From Przewalskia tangutica (Eukaryota; Streptophyta; Magnoliopsida; Solanales; Solanaceae), in assembly GCA_029844215.1 (NCBI GenBank), contig CM056733.1:54511142-54575141 (forward strand): a stretch of DNA of 64,000 nucleotides, given 5' to 3'. The notes beneath the pieces are model-generated. The model was given only the letters and a program-made list of their open reading frames with translations, had not been told where the DNA came from and ran no database searches. A program made the translations under genes and the position numbers. How positions within the stretch are numbered: the stretch's first letter is position 1; each line of letters starts with the position of its first letter. Positions 21,795-35,230 of the stretch are shown piece after piece.

Positions 21795-22290
21795 CATATA
21801 TATATATATATATATATATAATACGCGACCGCATGCCCCGGAATCCCTCATCGGTGTAGCATGGCCATAACGTGCCCTCGACATCCCTCATCGTAGGTGC
21901 AGGTCTTACGTGAGCTAGCCCACGGAGTAATAATCGATATACCATGCCCCTAATCCTCATCTGTAGACAGTGTCTTCATGAGCTAGCCCATGGAATAATA
22001 GTAATGGTCACATGCCCCTAATCCTCATCGTGTAGACATGCCCACGGGAGTAATAATAATGGGCGCGTGCCCGGAATCCTCATCGGTAGACATGTCCATG
22101 TAACAACAACAATGGAAGCATACCGTGGAATCCTCCACACGCCAGACGTCGATAAAATGTCCGCATCTAACGCGTCTGGTCGCATGCCCCGACATCCCTC
22201 ATCGTAAGCATGGCCAAGATCAAACAAAATGGAAGCATACCCGTGGAATCCTCCACACGCCAGACGTCGATAAATTCACAATGATCACCG
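21795..22290. repeat. TA microsatellite and minisatellite in LTR a
   Basis: About 28 bp of alternating TA, then degenerate units carrying catgcccc..aatcc.tcatcg.gtag-type words, often with a cat(g)gaataataatg spacer. Equivalent blocks are 28185-28690, 44385-44900 and 50825-51350. Confidence 0.85.
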
Positions 22291-22763
22291 CCCTCCAACC
22301 GAGAGACGCGGTAACATAGTAATACCACCAAAGGCTATAACAACTAGCATAGGAAATTTTAACATACTTTTAGACTTCCATTTCATGACAACAATCCGGG
22401 TTTTAACCCTAAAGTACTACGTACATTAATCCTTTCAAAAAGATCTCTTTTTACGTAAAAACAACTCGATACTATTATCCGTAGTACCAAACACGTTCAT
22501 GTTTAAATCAAGTACTTTACACTTTTTAAACCAAGTGGCTTACACTTTTAAAACAACGTCAAGTATACTTTTAAAACCCAAGTAACTGACTCTTTTAAGA
22601 TCAAGGTACTCCTACCTTTTAAAACCAAGCCACTTATATTTTTCTCATCAAGAAAAGTTCGATATTTGAAAATAAGTTACTTATACTTTTAAACTCAAGT
22701 TACTTCTCTTTTCCCAAAATCAAGTTACCATTTTAAATCCAATAATAAAACCATTCTTTTGTT

Positions 22764-23336
22764 TTCATAAAGTCGTTATAACTAACTTCCCATAAAGCTA
22801 TTATAACACTTTATGTTTTAAACCAATTTAAGACAACACCATGCCTTTCTTTTAAACCAAAACACTTCAAATTCTCAAGTCTCTTTTCTTTTAGAAATCA
22901 AGTTCCTTACTTTGGAATTTAAGAAAACAATACTTGTTTATAATGATTCTTATTAAAGTAGCCATGATCTATAAAATGTAATACAATTTTGTCTTATCTT
23001 AGCTTCTATGCAGATGGAAGATTCTACTTGTTTTAATATAATTAATAGTCGTTACTTTTTCCTTTATTAACGCTGCAATGGCTTGTTCGATACTTTTCCC
23101 ATTTTCCGAAATCAATATAACTTATTCCTTTTCCTTTTCTTTAGACAAAGTACTCATTTCTCACGAATGAGGTTTCACCACTTTTTAACACAATTAAAGT
23201 TCTTCACATTTCATATCAAGTCAAATATAAGTCAAGTCTCTTATCTTTTAAAAACAACAAACCATTCTTTTACCTACATAAAGTCGTTATAACTAACTTC
23301 CCATAAAGCTATTATAACACTTTATGTTTTAAACCA
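22764..23336. repeat. Direct duplication inside LTR a
   Basis: The string cataaagtcgttataact plus about 40 following bases, through tttatgttttaaacca, occurs at 22768 and again at 23277. All four LTRs have both copies. Confidence 0.85.
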
Positions 23337-24957
23337 ACCAAAATTCGTTTAGCACACGTACGTCTACCGTACTTCATAGTTCACAACAATCATGCTAGAA
23401 AAGATAGGAAGAGGTTCAAATACCTCGCGACGATTATCGACAATTAGCAAAATGCTCCAAAGTAATATACCCTTGCTAGCCTTTTCCACCCTTCAAGTAG
23501 AATGCGCTACTCGTAGTACTTCAACCTATGATGGTCATAAAACGTCTATTAACCTCTAGCTTTGAACGTAGAATATTCTAAGTATAAGGTCACTAAATTC
23601 TACGGAAAATCGGGCAGCACTTCCTTTGTTTCTACATACTTTGCCACCTTTTTCAAGGCCGAATTCAATAACCAAACACCACATTTAAGGCTCAAACAAT
23701 TCAGCAAATACAAAGGGGATTACACGCCCTATAATACGTGTAAAATTCCGCCCCACAATTACTACCAACTAGTCCACAATACAATGCAATTCTCGGCTAC
23801 AACAACACTACTTCTCTTTCAATTCCTTTTTCAATACAAGTTGTTATTCCAACATGCTACATAGTCATAAACAACTTCAACAACTTTAATTTCTTCTTTA
23901 TATAACATGTGACGACTTAAACTAAAACTCAAATAGAATTGTAATCTTAAGAGCTAAACATGCTAGTTTTCGGATTAGGGTTCCAATAGTCAATACACTT
24001 ATCAAACTTCATACTAAATACCTCATGCTTGCTAATATCCATAGTTACAACAATAAGTAATCTTAATTACTAAAACGACAAGAATTATACCTCTTACAAG
24101 CCCTTAAAATTTCCAAGATTCAAAGTCGCTCCTTAGCAATTCTTAGCTCATTTCCTTATGTTCCAATCCGCTCCAAGCACTCCTTAGAAGCCTATGAAGA
24201 ACTCAACTTCAAGTTCCAACTTCAAAGTTGAAGAACTCCTTAAGTTTCCGCCTTGCGACTAATACGAAAATGCCACTTTTCCGGGATCTTTCTATTGAGA
24301 TAACCTTACAATACCCTTAGGGACCTTGGGTTAAAGTCTTGTGAATAATGGAACAAAACTACAAAATTTTTGTGTGGGGAAATGACCAAACCCGAGAGCA
24401 CAATATGAAGAACAACAAAGTGTGAAATAATTCTAAGTGTGGAAGAGCAAGTCTTGCACTAGTTGGGTATATATAATACAATGGAGGGCTTAGATATCAA
24501 CAAATGTGTGGCTAGGATGAAGATCAATAAAGTAAAGCCAAGTGGACAAGTTGACTTGGTCAATATTCTCAAGCTTGAAGACTTATCATCCACAATGGTC
24601 AAATGACCATTATATCCTTGCAATTTTCATCCAAGGCTAAGTGGGGGAGGTGCCACGTGTCGCCCTCCCATTCGTCCATAAAATTCTGTAACCCTCGTGG
24701 GCCCCACAAAACGTAAAATTCCTCGGGTGGGCCCCACATGACCAAATCCATAAAAATAGATTCCATAATTCTTAGAAATTCTTAAAGTCTTAAATACCAA
24801 AGTTGAGAATCCAATTCTCAATAATAAACCTTTTTCCTTCACGAAGCTCGAAAACTTTTCCGTCGAAAAATCATATCTTTCTTCTTTTCCAATTTTTAAT
24901 GTCGTATTCTCGTACGTACGTCCTCACATACATACCCTGGAATTACGGGGTGTAACA

Positions 24958-24971
24958 TTCTTCCCCCCTTA
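24958..24971 (-). other. Polypurine tract, internal region a
   Basis: On the minus strand the sequence reads taaggggggaagaa, directly before TGTTACACC. The preceding aacattcgggacgaatgttt palindrome is shared with Tekay-1 and Tekay-2. Equivalent tracts are at 41151-41164 and 47597-47610. Confidence 0.88.
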
Positions 24972-25925
24972 GAAACATTCGTCCCGAATGTTCCTTCTAA
25001 GTCTCAAAATATACACGCGTCGGTATAGTCTTCACTACTATACTTACAAAACCAATTATGCCACACCTGGCCATAATATAACACATGCGCAAAACTCTAA
25101 TCCAAGCCAACGAGGAATCACCTCTAACGTGTATAACAACACTACAGCTTCCACCCATGGTCTAAAGGATACTTTCTTCACCTCGTTACTTCACAAAATG
25201 ATCACTCCCCTTCTCTTAACCCATGTTCACTTCTTTCCTTACTCGTCGTACACTTCTCGTACACCCAAACTCTTTCTATTATACGTACCATATTTCACCA
25301 TCGCACGCTTTCGAACTCTTGGGGTTTCTACTATCCAACTTGGTCACCTTACTAGCTTTGATTTCCTCTAAGGCCATTCCCGGCCTTCACGATCCGATTC
25401 TGGTCGAACGCATCCACGAACTCGTACAACGGTTACCTAAACTTGGGCTTGCACCCTCGTGACCCCATCACCTAGCGGGACTACCTCAAATTTACCTCAC
25501 TTCATTCCGGCCGCGGTTGACTGCACCGCCTCAACCCGACCCATTATCCCGCCAAACTCTCTCGTTCCCCGATCCGGAACAATCTTTCTAATTCACGTCA
25601 TGAAAGCTACCACTTCTATCTCAAACTACCCATGGGATTATCACACAAATTCAGTTCACGCATACCAAGTACTTCGAGAAAGACTAATCGTAAAATCTTT
25701 TACTCAAGACGGCCTTACATCTAATGTCTCAACTGTTATAAATTCTAAGGTTCACAATTTTCTCATCCCCAGACTTACCCTTTTCACTAACCAGGCTTCT
25801 AAATCACATTTTAACACAAAACTATCCGAACATAACACTTAACACATCATCATAACATCAATACAACATAGTCTCTAGAGGGTTAAGGATATACCTGAAA
25901 ATCAAATAGGCGATTCAACGGACCG
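24972..25925. other. Unassigned 0.95-kb segment of internal region a
   Basis: Lies where Tekay pol would be, but shows no pol homology on the minus strand beyond the last 40 or so bases. The + strand (antisense to gag) has overlapping open frames at 25223-25462 and 25459-25842. The homologous frame is 209 residues in region c (47862-48491). I do not recognise the encoded sequence. It may be captured host DNA or chance. Confidence 0.5.
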
Positions 25926-27189
25926 CTAAAACTGGGAACTTCCACCGCGACCTCTGCCGTGGCCTGCCGGTGTATGAACATCCTGCCTAGCTATGGAAGG
26001 TGAAGAACCCGCAACTGATCCCGTAGTCTGTGCTATCCCACCAGTGCCACCGCCTGGACGCCTTCTCGCCAAATGGCCCCGCTGGGCCGCAAGCATAACA
26101 AGCCGCCGAAATAGTACGATACTCCCAAGATGGGTCTACCACATCGACCACACCGAGGTAGGGTGGCTCCATCCGCTAACACCCTCCTCCCCGAAACTCA
26201 AGCCCTAGAGCCACGACCGCTCCTAAACATCCCGAACGCTCAAGATCGCGGAGGACCACTCAGATCTTGGCGGAGGCGCATAATCGCTCGCTTCTTTGGC
26301 GGTCCGCGAAAGTTACCAAAGGTCCTCGCTGTCACAGCCCTCTTATGCCGATCTCGGTCGCTACGTCGGTCTCTACGTTCTCAATCCTCGCATAAGCTCA
26401 GTATACGGCAATGTCCATGCCCGATCAAGAGCTACTCGCATAACTCTCGCTAGATAATCGTCAAGTCTCGTGACATATCGGTGCACTCTATCCTCCATGT
26501 CCGCCACTAAAGCGGGACATAACGAGCCAACGAGTCAAACTCTATATCAGATTCCGTAACCGCCCGCCTGCTCGCCAACATCATAAATCTATCTGCCCGA
26601 GCTCTCCTCATCTGCGAGGGCAAGAAGTGTGTAAGAAATGCCTCTGAGAACTCGTCCCAACCAGCTGGAGGCGCATGCTCCCCCCGGGATAGTTCCCATG
26701 AATCAAACCAGTCGACGGCAGTATCACGCAGCCGATGTGAACCTAATACCACCGACTCTGTCTCTGAGGCCCTGATCACTTTCATGATCCGCTGCAGCTG
26801 TCGAATAAACTCCTGAGGATCTTCCTCAGTTCTCGATCCATAGAACTCGTGGATCGCATCAAGAAGTCCCAAGTCTCAAACTATCGGATCTAGGGTGAAC
26901 TACTAGTACTACCGAACCTCGACTCGCTCGTCCTCATTCCTAGCCACAAGCCTAGCTAGTAATCGCCATCTCCTTGTAACTCATATCCTCGGCCTCGGTC
27001 GTGGAACGGAGACTCGGTATCGTAGCCTCGTGAGCTACCGCTGCCGCTCTAAACTCCTGGGCTAGCGGCCGCAGAACTCCCCATCCAAGTACCACCTAGG
27101 TAAAGATCGGGCTCAGGCCTCGTAACCTCTCAGGCTCTACTCGCGCCTCCTCTCGCTGCCCTTCTCGACTCTGGTTGCTGCAGAGGCAT
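25926..27189 (-). pseudogene. gag: Gag of gag-only unit a
   Basis: Start ATG at 27189-27187 (minus strand), stop TAG at 25928-25926. The best-preserved block, 26872-26507, reads EFYGSRTEEDPQEFIRQLQR, SHRLRDTAVDWFDSWELSRG and FDSLARYVP, which is the Tekay-type capsid. A CYACG half of the zinc knuckle is near 26090. The basic Gly/Arg tail ends GGSSQF. The N-terminal 100 codons and the knuckle C-half are frameshifted relative to unit c and unit b respectively. A complete Gag here could supply particles, but enzyme functions would have to come from another element. Confidence 0.85.
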
Positions 27190-27374
27190 AATCGGTATAA
27201 AAGAATACGTCGAGGAGTCCAACTTACAACACGACTCTAAGGCACGATCTCGAGTGATAAGAATGGAAACCAATCCTAAATATCCTATAGCCTCCGATTA
27301 TAGGTGTGGTGCACAACACGCCGATAATCAAGACTCTACTAGATACGATTCAGAGACACTTTCCGAGGATTAAT

Positions 27375-27386
27375 CGCTCGATACCA
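27375..27386 (-). other. Primer binding site, unit a (altered)
   Basis: Minus-strand tggtatcgagcg, against TGGTATCAGAGC in unit c at 50032-50043. Confidence 0.88.
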
Positions 27387-30162
27387 CTTTTGTCACGACC
27401 ACTGCCCGTGGATCGTGCCTTACCGGGCACCCTAGTGATACAATCATCAGAGAAAATCAACGGAAATAAAAACTTAAGCATGAAACAAGACATAAAATAA
27501 GCAACAGGCTAACAAAAACGGTTACCTTCCTGTATATAAATCAATATCGAACAGTTAAATCCCTTACAAACCCTGCCCACAACATTACTACAGACCTCTA
27601 CGAATTTTATAACAACTATGACGGGACAGGGCCCCGCCATGCCCCTGAATGTACAAGAACCTACAATCTCAGGGAATCATACCACAAGATAAGCCTCCGG
27701 AGAAACGGAGCTTCCCAACACGCTAAACTGTGATCCTATGAGCAAGGATCAACAACTGGTGTACCTCTACCTGCGGCATGAACGCAAATTCCGGCGAAGT
27801 CGATAACAGGTACCAAGTATGTGAAACTGAAAATACTGTAAATGAAATCATAATAGTCTATATAAAGCAGGAGACATGTATGATAACCAAACTACAGTAC
27901 ATAACATATAATCGGTCATGTCAAGTTAGGGACTCACGCCCTCAAAGTCATCACTCATGCCCGTGGAATTCCTTCCTCACTGCCGACAGTCTTTGACATA
28001 AATCATAATCATGTGATGCTCCCGTGGCATCCTACCTCACTGTCGGCGTACACATATACAATACATATATATATCTCCTGCCCGTGGAATCCTCCGTCAT
28101 TGCCGGTAGCCGTAGGTGTAACATATAACCATGTGACCCGCCAGTGGCATCCTACCTCACTGTCGGCGTACACATATACAATACATATATATATATATAT
28201 ATATATATATTACGCGACCGCATGCCCCGGAATCCCTTATCTGTGTAGCATGGCCATAACGTGCCCTCGGCATCCCTCATCGTAGGTGCAGGTCTTCATG
28301 GGGAGCTAGCCCATGGAGTAATAATCGTATATACCATGCCCCCGGAATCCCTCATCGGTGTAGACAGGTCTTCATGGGGAGCTAGCCCATGGAATAATAG
28401 TAATGGTCACATGCCCCCGGAATCCCTCATCGGTGTAGACATGCCCATGGAGTAATAATAATGGACGCATGCCCCCGGAATCCCTCATCGGTGTAGACAT
28501 GTCCATGTAACAACAACAATGGAAGCATACCTGTGGAATCCTCCGTCACTGTCGGTACGTCCAATAAAACGTCCGGGCATCTAACCCGCATCCTGGTCGC
28601 ATGCCCCGACATCCCTCATCGTAAGCATGGCCAAGATCAAACAAAATGGAAGCATACCCGTGGAATCCTCCACACGCCAAGACGCCCAATAAATTCACAA
28701 TGCATCAGCTACTCCAACCGAGAGACGCGGTAACATAGTAATACCACCAAAGGCTATAACAACTAGCATAGGAAATTTTAACATACTTTTAGACTTCCAT
28801 TTTATGACAACAATCCGGGTTTTAACCCTAAAGTACTACGTACATTAATCCTTTCAAAAAGATCTCTTTTTACGTAAAAACAACTCGATACTATTATCCG
28901 TAGTACCAAACACGTTCATGTTTAAATCAAGTACTTTACACTTTTTAAACCAAGTGGCTTACACTTTTAAAACAACGTCAAGTATACTTTTAAAACCCAA
29001 GTAATCGACTTTTTAAGATCAAGGTACTCCTACCTTTTAAAACCAAGCCACTTATATTTTTCTCATCAAGAAAAGTTCGATATTTGAAAATAAGTTACTT
29101 ATACTTTTAAACACAAGTTACTTCTCTTTTCCCAAAATCAAGTTACCATTTTAAATCCAATAATAAAACCATTCTTTTGTTTTCATAAAGTCGTTATAAC
29201 TAACTTCCCATAAAGCTATTATAACACTTTATGTTTTAAACCAATTTAAGACAACACCATGCCTTTCTTTTAAACCAAAACACTTCAAATTCTCAAGTCT
29301 CTTTTCTTTTAGAAATCAAGTTCCTTACTTTGGAATTTAAGAAAACAATACTTGTTTATAATGATTCTTATTAAAGTAGCCATGATCTATAAAATGTAAT
29401 ACAATTTTGTCTTATCTTAGCTTCTATGCAGATGGAAGATTCTACTTGTTTTAATATAATTAATAGTCGTTACTTTTTCCTTTATTAACGCTGCAATGGC
29501 TTGTTCGATACTTATTCCCATTTTCCGAAATCAAAATAACTTATTCCTTTTCCTTTTCTTTAGACAAAGTACTCATTTCTCACGAATGAGGTTTCACCAC
29601 TTTTTAACACAATTAAAGGTCTTCACATTTCATATCAAGTCAAATATAAGTCAAGTCTCTTATCTTTTAAAAACAACAAACCATTCTTTTACCTACATAA
29701 AGTCGTTATAACTAACTTCCCATAAAGCTATTATAACACTTTATGTTTTAAACCAACCAAAATTCATTTAGCACACGTACGTCTACCGTACTACATAGTT
29801 CACAACAATCATGCTAGAAATGATAGGAAGAGGTTCACATACCTCGCGACGATTATCGACAATTAGCAAAATGCTCCAAAGTACTATACCCTTGCTAGCC
29901 TTTTCCACCCTTCAAGTAGAATGCGCTACTCGTAGTACTTCAACCTATGATGGTCATAAAACGTCTATTAACCTCTAGCTTCGAACGTAGAATATTCTAA
30001 GTATAAGGTCACTAAATTCTACGGAAAATCGGGCAACACTTCCTTTGTTTCTACATACTTTGCCACCTTTTTCAAGGCCGAATTCAATAACCAAACGCCA
30101 CATTTAAGGCTCAAACAATTCAGCAAATACAAAGGGGATTACACGCCCTATAATACGTGTAA

Positions 30163-30167
30163 AATTC
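30163..30167. repeat. 5-bp target-site duplication of Tekay-2, left
   Basis: AATTC, repeated at 39937-39941. The empty site in LTR a reads aaaattccgcccc. Confidence 0.96.
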
Positions 30168-32608
30168 TGTTATACCCCGTATTTCCAGAGTATGTACGTA
30201 AGGGAATACGTACAAAAGTCTAGCCTTAAAGTTTAGGCACAAAACATTTTTTTTTGGGCACAACTCACAAAACGAATAGTTTTCCGACGAAACGTTTCCA
30301 CAGCTTTCGTAGGGTAAATTCCGGCTATGCCATTTCTAATTTTTGCGGATTTTTCCGAGAGACGAAACATTTTGGACCAACGGGAGGGCGACACTTGGCA
30401 CCCTCCAATTGGTGGACTTGAAATCGTCCATTGGACGAATTGGGGAAAGGTTTGCACGTTTTTTGTGCCTTGGCACAAGTCAAGGAGTTGGTAGGATATT
30501 TTGTGTGCAAGTTGGCCAAGGACACTTGCCCTAATCTTGACCTTACACTTGCCTAGCACTTGGCTAAATCTTGGCCCTTGGTTGGCCATGTCTTGACCTA
30601 TAAATACCCCCCTTAAGATGAAGAGTTTTTCATCCACAAATTCCTTTCCAAGTCTTGAAAATCCTCTCCTCTCCCTTGTAGCCTTTTTCGTCCAACACCC
30701 CCTCTGAGTGAGCTTGGCCGAGGCAACCCTCCCCTAGCCTAGCCGAAATCTACCCTCCATTGGTAGAAAAGTTGCCTTCTAGTATTGTTATAATGCCCAA
30801 AATACCCTAGCCCAAATCCCTTAGTCCATAGTAGAAGTGTGAAGAACTTCTAAGGTTTCTCGAGCTACCGAGCGCATAAACTTAGAGCTAAACCTTGCTC
30901 AAAGCGCGACTTTATCTAGGATATTATTGGGCTTACCGAGGTAACTAATCCTAACCCTCTTTGAATTAGAGATTACATACGTAGTAGTATAAGAATAAGT
31001 ATAAAATACTTAGAAGAATATCACGTATAGAATTGAACTGCTATCACAAGAAGGGTTTAAAAGAAGAAATATCAAATTGTACTTACATGTGATCGTTTTC
31101 ACAAGAGACTTGAGTAGCTCACCGTAGGAAGTGCTGCCCAATTTTCCGTAGGATATAGAACCCTCTGCTTAGAATCACAAAGTAGTCCAACGCTGATAGA
31201 CGTGTTCCGACTATTATAGTCGATTCTTCGCGCGACATATTCAACTCGCGGTGGTTTTCACGAGAAGGTATGTGATTCTTCCTAAAACATGATATTTTAC
31301 AATATATATGTAGTACGGTAGACGCATACGTGTTAATCGAATAATAACTACGGCAATGCCTCACTACAGAAGCTCGAATAATACTTACGGCAATGCCTCA
31401 CGCTTAAGCTCGAATAATACTTACGGAATGCCTCACGCTTAAGCCTCAATAATAAAGAATCAAAGCATTTCAAAAGAATATCAATCATTTTTAATGTAAG
31501 AGAACTAATTGGTTTTTAAAATGTGCTTAAGAGTTATACTAGCTTTATGGGAAGTTAAGTATAACCACTGAGAATGATAAAAGAAACAGCTTTGCCTATG
31601 TGTTTATAATGCACTTATATTGAATTGTGAAAAGAATAATAAGATGGTTTGATAAGTAGACATGATATGATGCTATGTGTTAGTGTCTTGTAACGCTCTT
31701 GTTGTGCTTATGTTGTTTAAAGATAAGTCATATGTTAGTGTACTATCACTCACCTCTTGACATATTACCGGGTTGTCGCCTCCGACGCGGGTAGACTCAG
31801 CGATGCAGGACCATGATTCGAGAATACCTCATGCGGGTCCAGGGACCTATGCGAGCTACGGAGTTCCGTGTTAGTGATGCGGGTTATACCTCACGCGGTC
31901 TATGCGCTACGCGACTACGAGTCCAGATTTACGCCAAGAGTAGCTACCCTCGATGCGGGTTATGTACCCTACGCGGCCTATGTGAGTGGCCTATGCGACT
32001 ACGAGTCCGTGATTAGGTTTGCATGGTGATACTACGCAATTGGCCTCGCTCGATCATTCGCACTTAGAAAAGACCTATTACGCTTTACCTATTGTTGCTC
32101 TTGTTTATGATGTGGCACTATGCGCGTCCCTTGGTTGTTTCATACATACTTGCAAAACTGATTTTAAAATGATATGTTTTCATTTAAGTATTTTACGCTT
32201 CATATACTTAGTACTGTAGATCGACTCCTTCTGGGCCGTTCATGCCGCAGTAAGGCAAGCAGTGCTAGATCCACATTCTTAGGATCTCTACGTTGGTGTC
32301 GAGCTCCATCTTTTCCGAGGCTCTACTTTGGGTATGATCTCCCTGTTGTAGATAGTTTTGTATACAGTTATGGCGCCCCGTCCCGCCATAGTTGTATATT
32401 TCAGAGGTCTCAGAGTCATGTTGTACAGTATCGGATGTAACTGCTAAACCATGTTTATATATATATGCCGAAAGGCGACGCTTTCTCACATAAACTGTGT
32501 CTTATTTTATAAATCGTTTCATGTCTTGTTTTATATTTCCGCCGACACTCGATGTATGACTACTGGGTGCCCTTGCAGGCACCACCACGCCCCGAATGGG
32601 TCGTGACA
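30168..32608 (+). repeat. Tekay-2 5' LTR (2441 bp)
   Basis: TGTTATACCCCG...GGGTCGTGACA. TATA box at 30599-30606, 38-bp subrepeats at 31346-31453. GC-rich degenerate subrepeats at about 31770-32050. Confidence 0.96.
30599..30606 (+). promoter_or_regulatory. TATA box of Tekay-2 5' LTR
   Basis: TATAAATA in gacctataaatacccccc. It would drive full-length element RNA. Confidence 0.72.
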
Positions 32609-32612
32609 AAAG

Positions 32613-32624
32613 TGGTATCGAGCG
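32613..32624 (+). other. Primer binding site of Tekay-2 (altered)
   Basis: tggtatcgagcg, the initiator-Met site with the same alteration as in Tekay-1 and gag-only units a and b. Confidence 0.88.
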
Positions 32625-32812
32625 CTTAATCCTCGAAAGTGTCTACGCATCGTATCTAGTAGAAGTCTTGATTATCGGTGTGTTGTGCACCACACCAATA
32701 ATCGTGAGGCTATAGGATATTTAGGATTGGTTTCACTCTTCTTACTCGAGATCGTGCTTTAGAGCCGTGTTAAAGTGGACCCTCTAACGTATTCCTTTTT
32801 CTCAGAATGATT

Positions 32813-34140
32813 ATGCCTCCACGTAAGGCAACCCGCCCGGGCGGCAAGGCAAATGAGGAGCCGCCATGAGGACACCTAGAGTCATGAGGGCTCGCCCGGC
32901 CTATACCGAGACGACGAGTTCTACGACGCCGCCCGATCCCCAAAGAGACCACAAGACCCACACCTCCCGCCCCACAAAGACGGGCGGAGGAGATAGGGTA
33001 CAAGGAGATGGCCCACTATTGGCTAGGATTGTGGCCGACACGAGGACAGCCGGATGCAGCAGTCAGCCCCACCACTGCACCGTGGTTCACCCGAGGCGCA
33101 GAGTTTGAGGCTACGAGACTTCCCGAGTCAGAGCCCGCCGAGTTTTACTGTCGAGGCCGGAGGATGATCCGCAGGAGTTCATCCGCCGCCTACAGAGGAT
33201 TCCGAGAGTGATCGTGGCCGAGACCGAGTTCGTGATCTTTGGTTCACATAGGCCGCGTGATACCGCAATGATTGGTTTGATTCACGGAGTTATCCCGGGA
33301 GAGCACGCGCCCCCGCCTACTGGGATGAGTTCTCGAGGCTTTCTCACTCACTTCTTGCCTCCACAGACAGAGGGCGCGGCCGATAGATTTTTACCGCCGA
33401 GGCAGAGGACGACCGCCGTGGAGTACAATGTCGAGTTTGATTCATTGGCTCGATATGTCCCAGCGTTGGTAGAAGATATGGAGGATAGGGTGCACCGCCA
33501 CGCCACCGCTAGATGACTATATGGCCGAGTCATGTGCGGGTGTTTCTTCACCGTATGGACATTACCCGCACGCAGCTCATGCTCTTGGATGTGAGCGTAG
33601 AGACCGCCGTTGACAGCAGCAGGGAAGACCAGACGGCAGGTCTTTTGGTGGCTATCATGGTGGGCGGCCTCAGCAGCAGTCTAGATTTGCACCACGCCAC
33701 CAGAGCACTCCGCACCGCCTCAAGACACCAGATATTCGAGGCGCACTGTGGCCCCAGACTTCGTGACGCCCAGAGCAGCAGAGGTATCGCCGACGGACCA
33801 CCCTCGCGGTGGCCGATGCGGTAGATCCCACTTCGGGAGTTGTGGTGCTACGGGAGCTTGTTTCAGTTGTGGCCAGCAGGGTCACTATGCGAGGAACTGT
33901 CCGACCAAGGGCAGTGCTGATGGTAGGGGTCAGCCTACAGGTTCTTTCACCGGGTCTTCTTCATCCCCGACAGCTACTCGCCCTGGAGGGCAAGGTACTC
34001 ATGGACCAGCAGGTCGCGGCAGAGGTCGTGGCGCGGGTCCCAGTTCTAGCGGTCCTCAGAACCGCATTTATGCTTTGTCCAGCCGACAGGATCATGAGGC
34101 CTCACCTGATGTCGCCAGTACCTTATCGGGCCTGGTTTGA
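32813..34140 (+). pseudogene. gag: Tekay-2 gag (frameshifted)
   Basis: The likely start is the ATG at 32813 (Met-Pro-Pro-Arg-Lys-Ala-Thr); another ATG lies two codons upstream at 32807. Capsid landmarks appear in pieces: PAEFYCRGRRM-like at about 33135, HRPRDTAM-IGLIHG at 33243-33290, and VEYNVEFDSLARYVPALVED at 33418-33478. 33748-34140 is clean and has the knuckle CFSCGQQGHYARNC at 33859-33900 (CX2CX4HX4C). A Ser/Gly/Pro-rich tail with GRGRGAG follows. Confidence 0.88.
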
Positions 34141-34520
34141 TGTGTATGCTTTGATAGATCCGGTTCTACTGGCCCCATATATCTCCCTTGTTGCTAGTAG
34201 GATAGGGATAGAGCACGAGTCCATAGACCCTTTCGAGGTAGCTACGCCAAATGGTGATTCATGGTAGCTCGGCGGTATATAGAGCTTGTCCTGTGACCAT
34301 TTACAGCCGGACCCAGCCGACTTGATAGAGTTGGAGATGATTGACTTCGACGTGATCATGGGGATGGATTGGCTAGCTTCTGCTACGCCAATGTAGACCG
34401 CAGAGAGAGTAGTACGGTTCCAGCTTTCTCGGCGAGCCATTGTTGAGTGGGAGCACCAGACGCCGGCGTGGTAGGTTTATTTCCTACCTCGGCTAGGAAG
34501 ATGGTGCGAAGGGTATATCT
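34130..34520 (+). pseudogene. Tekay-2 protease region (degenerate)
   Basis: VYALIDPVLLAPYISLVASR marks the retropepsin active-site segment, but the Gly-Ser after the Asp is replaced by Val-Leu. The downstream MIDFDVIMGMDWLAS at about 34335-34380 is the conserved protease C-terminal half. Frames shift twice. Confidence 0.75.
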
Positions 34521-34559
34521 ACCATCTCGTTCGGTGTTTGATATCGAGGTCCGGTACCA

Positions 34560-35230
34560 GATTTTCCGCCGGCCCAAAGTGGTCGAGAGTTCCCGCACGT
34601 ATTTCCGCACGACCTCCCAGGTATCCTCTCCCGAGAGGGAGATTGAGTTTTGTATTGACATATTGCCGCACACTCGCCTATTTCCATTCCGCCATACGTA
34701 ATGGCACCGCCGAGTTGAGAGTCAAGGATCGGCTTAGGGATTTGCCGGAGAAGCGGCTTCATCAGCCTAGTGTTTCTCCCGGGAGCGCCGGTATTGTTCG
34801 TGAAGAAGGACGGACGCCGCGCATGTGTGTTGATTACAGCAGTGAACAAGGTGACCATTAAGAACGAATACCCTTCCTGTGATTGATGATTTGTTCGATC
34901 AGTTGCAGGGTGCGAGATGTTTTTCTAAGATTGATCTGCGATCGGGCTATCATCAGTAGTCGAGAGGTGGATGTCCCTAGATCGCATTCCGACCCAGACG
35001 CATTATGAGTTCGTGGTCATGTCTTTGGGTTGACCAATGCTCCGCAGATTCATGGATTTGATGAACCGAGTGTTCAAACCATTTTTGGACACGCTTGTGA
35101 TAGTGTTCATTGATGATATCTTGGTTTATTCTCGCCAGAGCGAGCATGCGAGCATTTGGCGATCGGCCGATAGCTTCTCCAGACCAGCGATTGACGCCAA
35201 GTTTTCCAAATGTGAGTTTTGTTGACTTCG
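34560..35230 (+). pseudogene. Tekay-2 reverse transcriptase (frameshifted)
   Basis: Fingers strings RTPRMCVDYS (34810-34840) and KVTIKNEYP (34850-34875 in a shifted frame), KIDLRSG (34930-34950), VMSLGLTNA-like (35012-35040) and the palm motif VIVFIDDILVYS with FIDD at 35106-35117. The order and the FIDD box are those of Ty3-gypsy RT. Confidence 0.9.

Larger units (their letters stand above)
21009..24957 (-). repeat. Gag-only LTR a (3949 bp)
   Basis: Reads TGTCACGAACC...GGGGTGTAACA on the + strand. U5 (21009-21420) is homologous to Tekay U5. It contains a TA microsatellite (21795-21822), a minisatellite (21826-22290), a CTTTTAAAACCAAGT-rich stretch (22490-22900) and a 60-bp direct duplication. 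No genes. Confidence 0.93.

Noticed and set aside
21826..22290. CRISPR-like array
   Set aside because: Units are degenerate, spacers are themselves repeated, and the block lies in a plant LTR.
24627..24842. 71-codon minus-strand frame near the LTR start, present in LTRs a-c
   Set aside because: Short, in the first 330 bp of the LTR, without recognisable domain; conservation reflects recent duplication.
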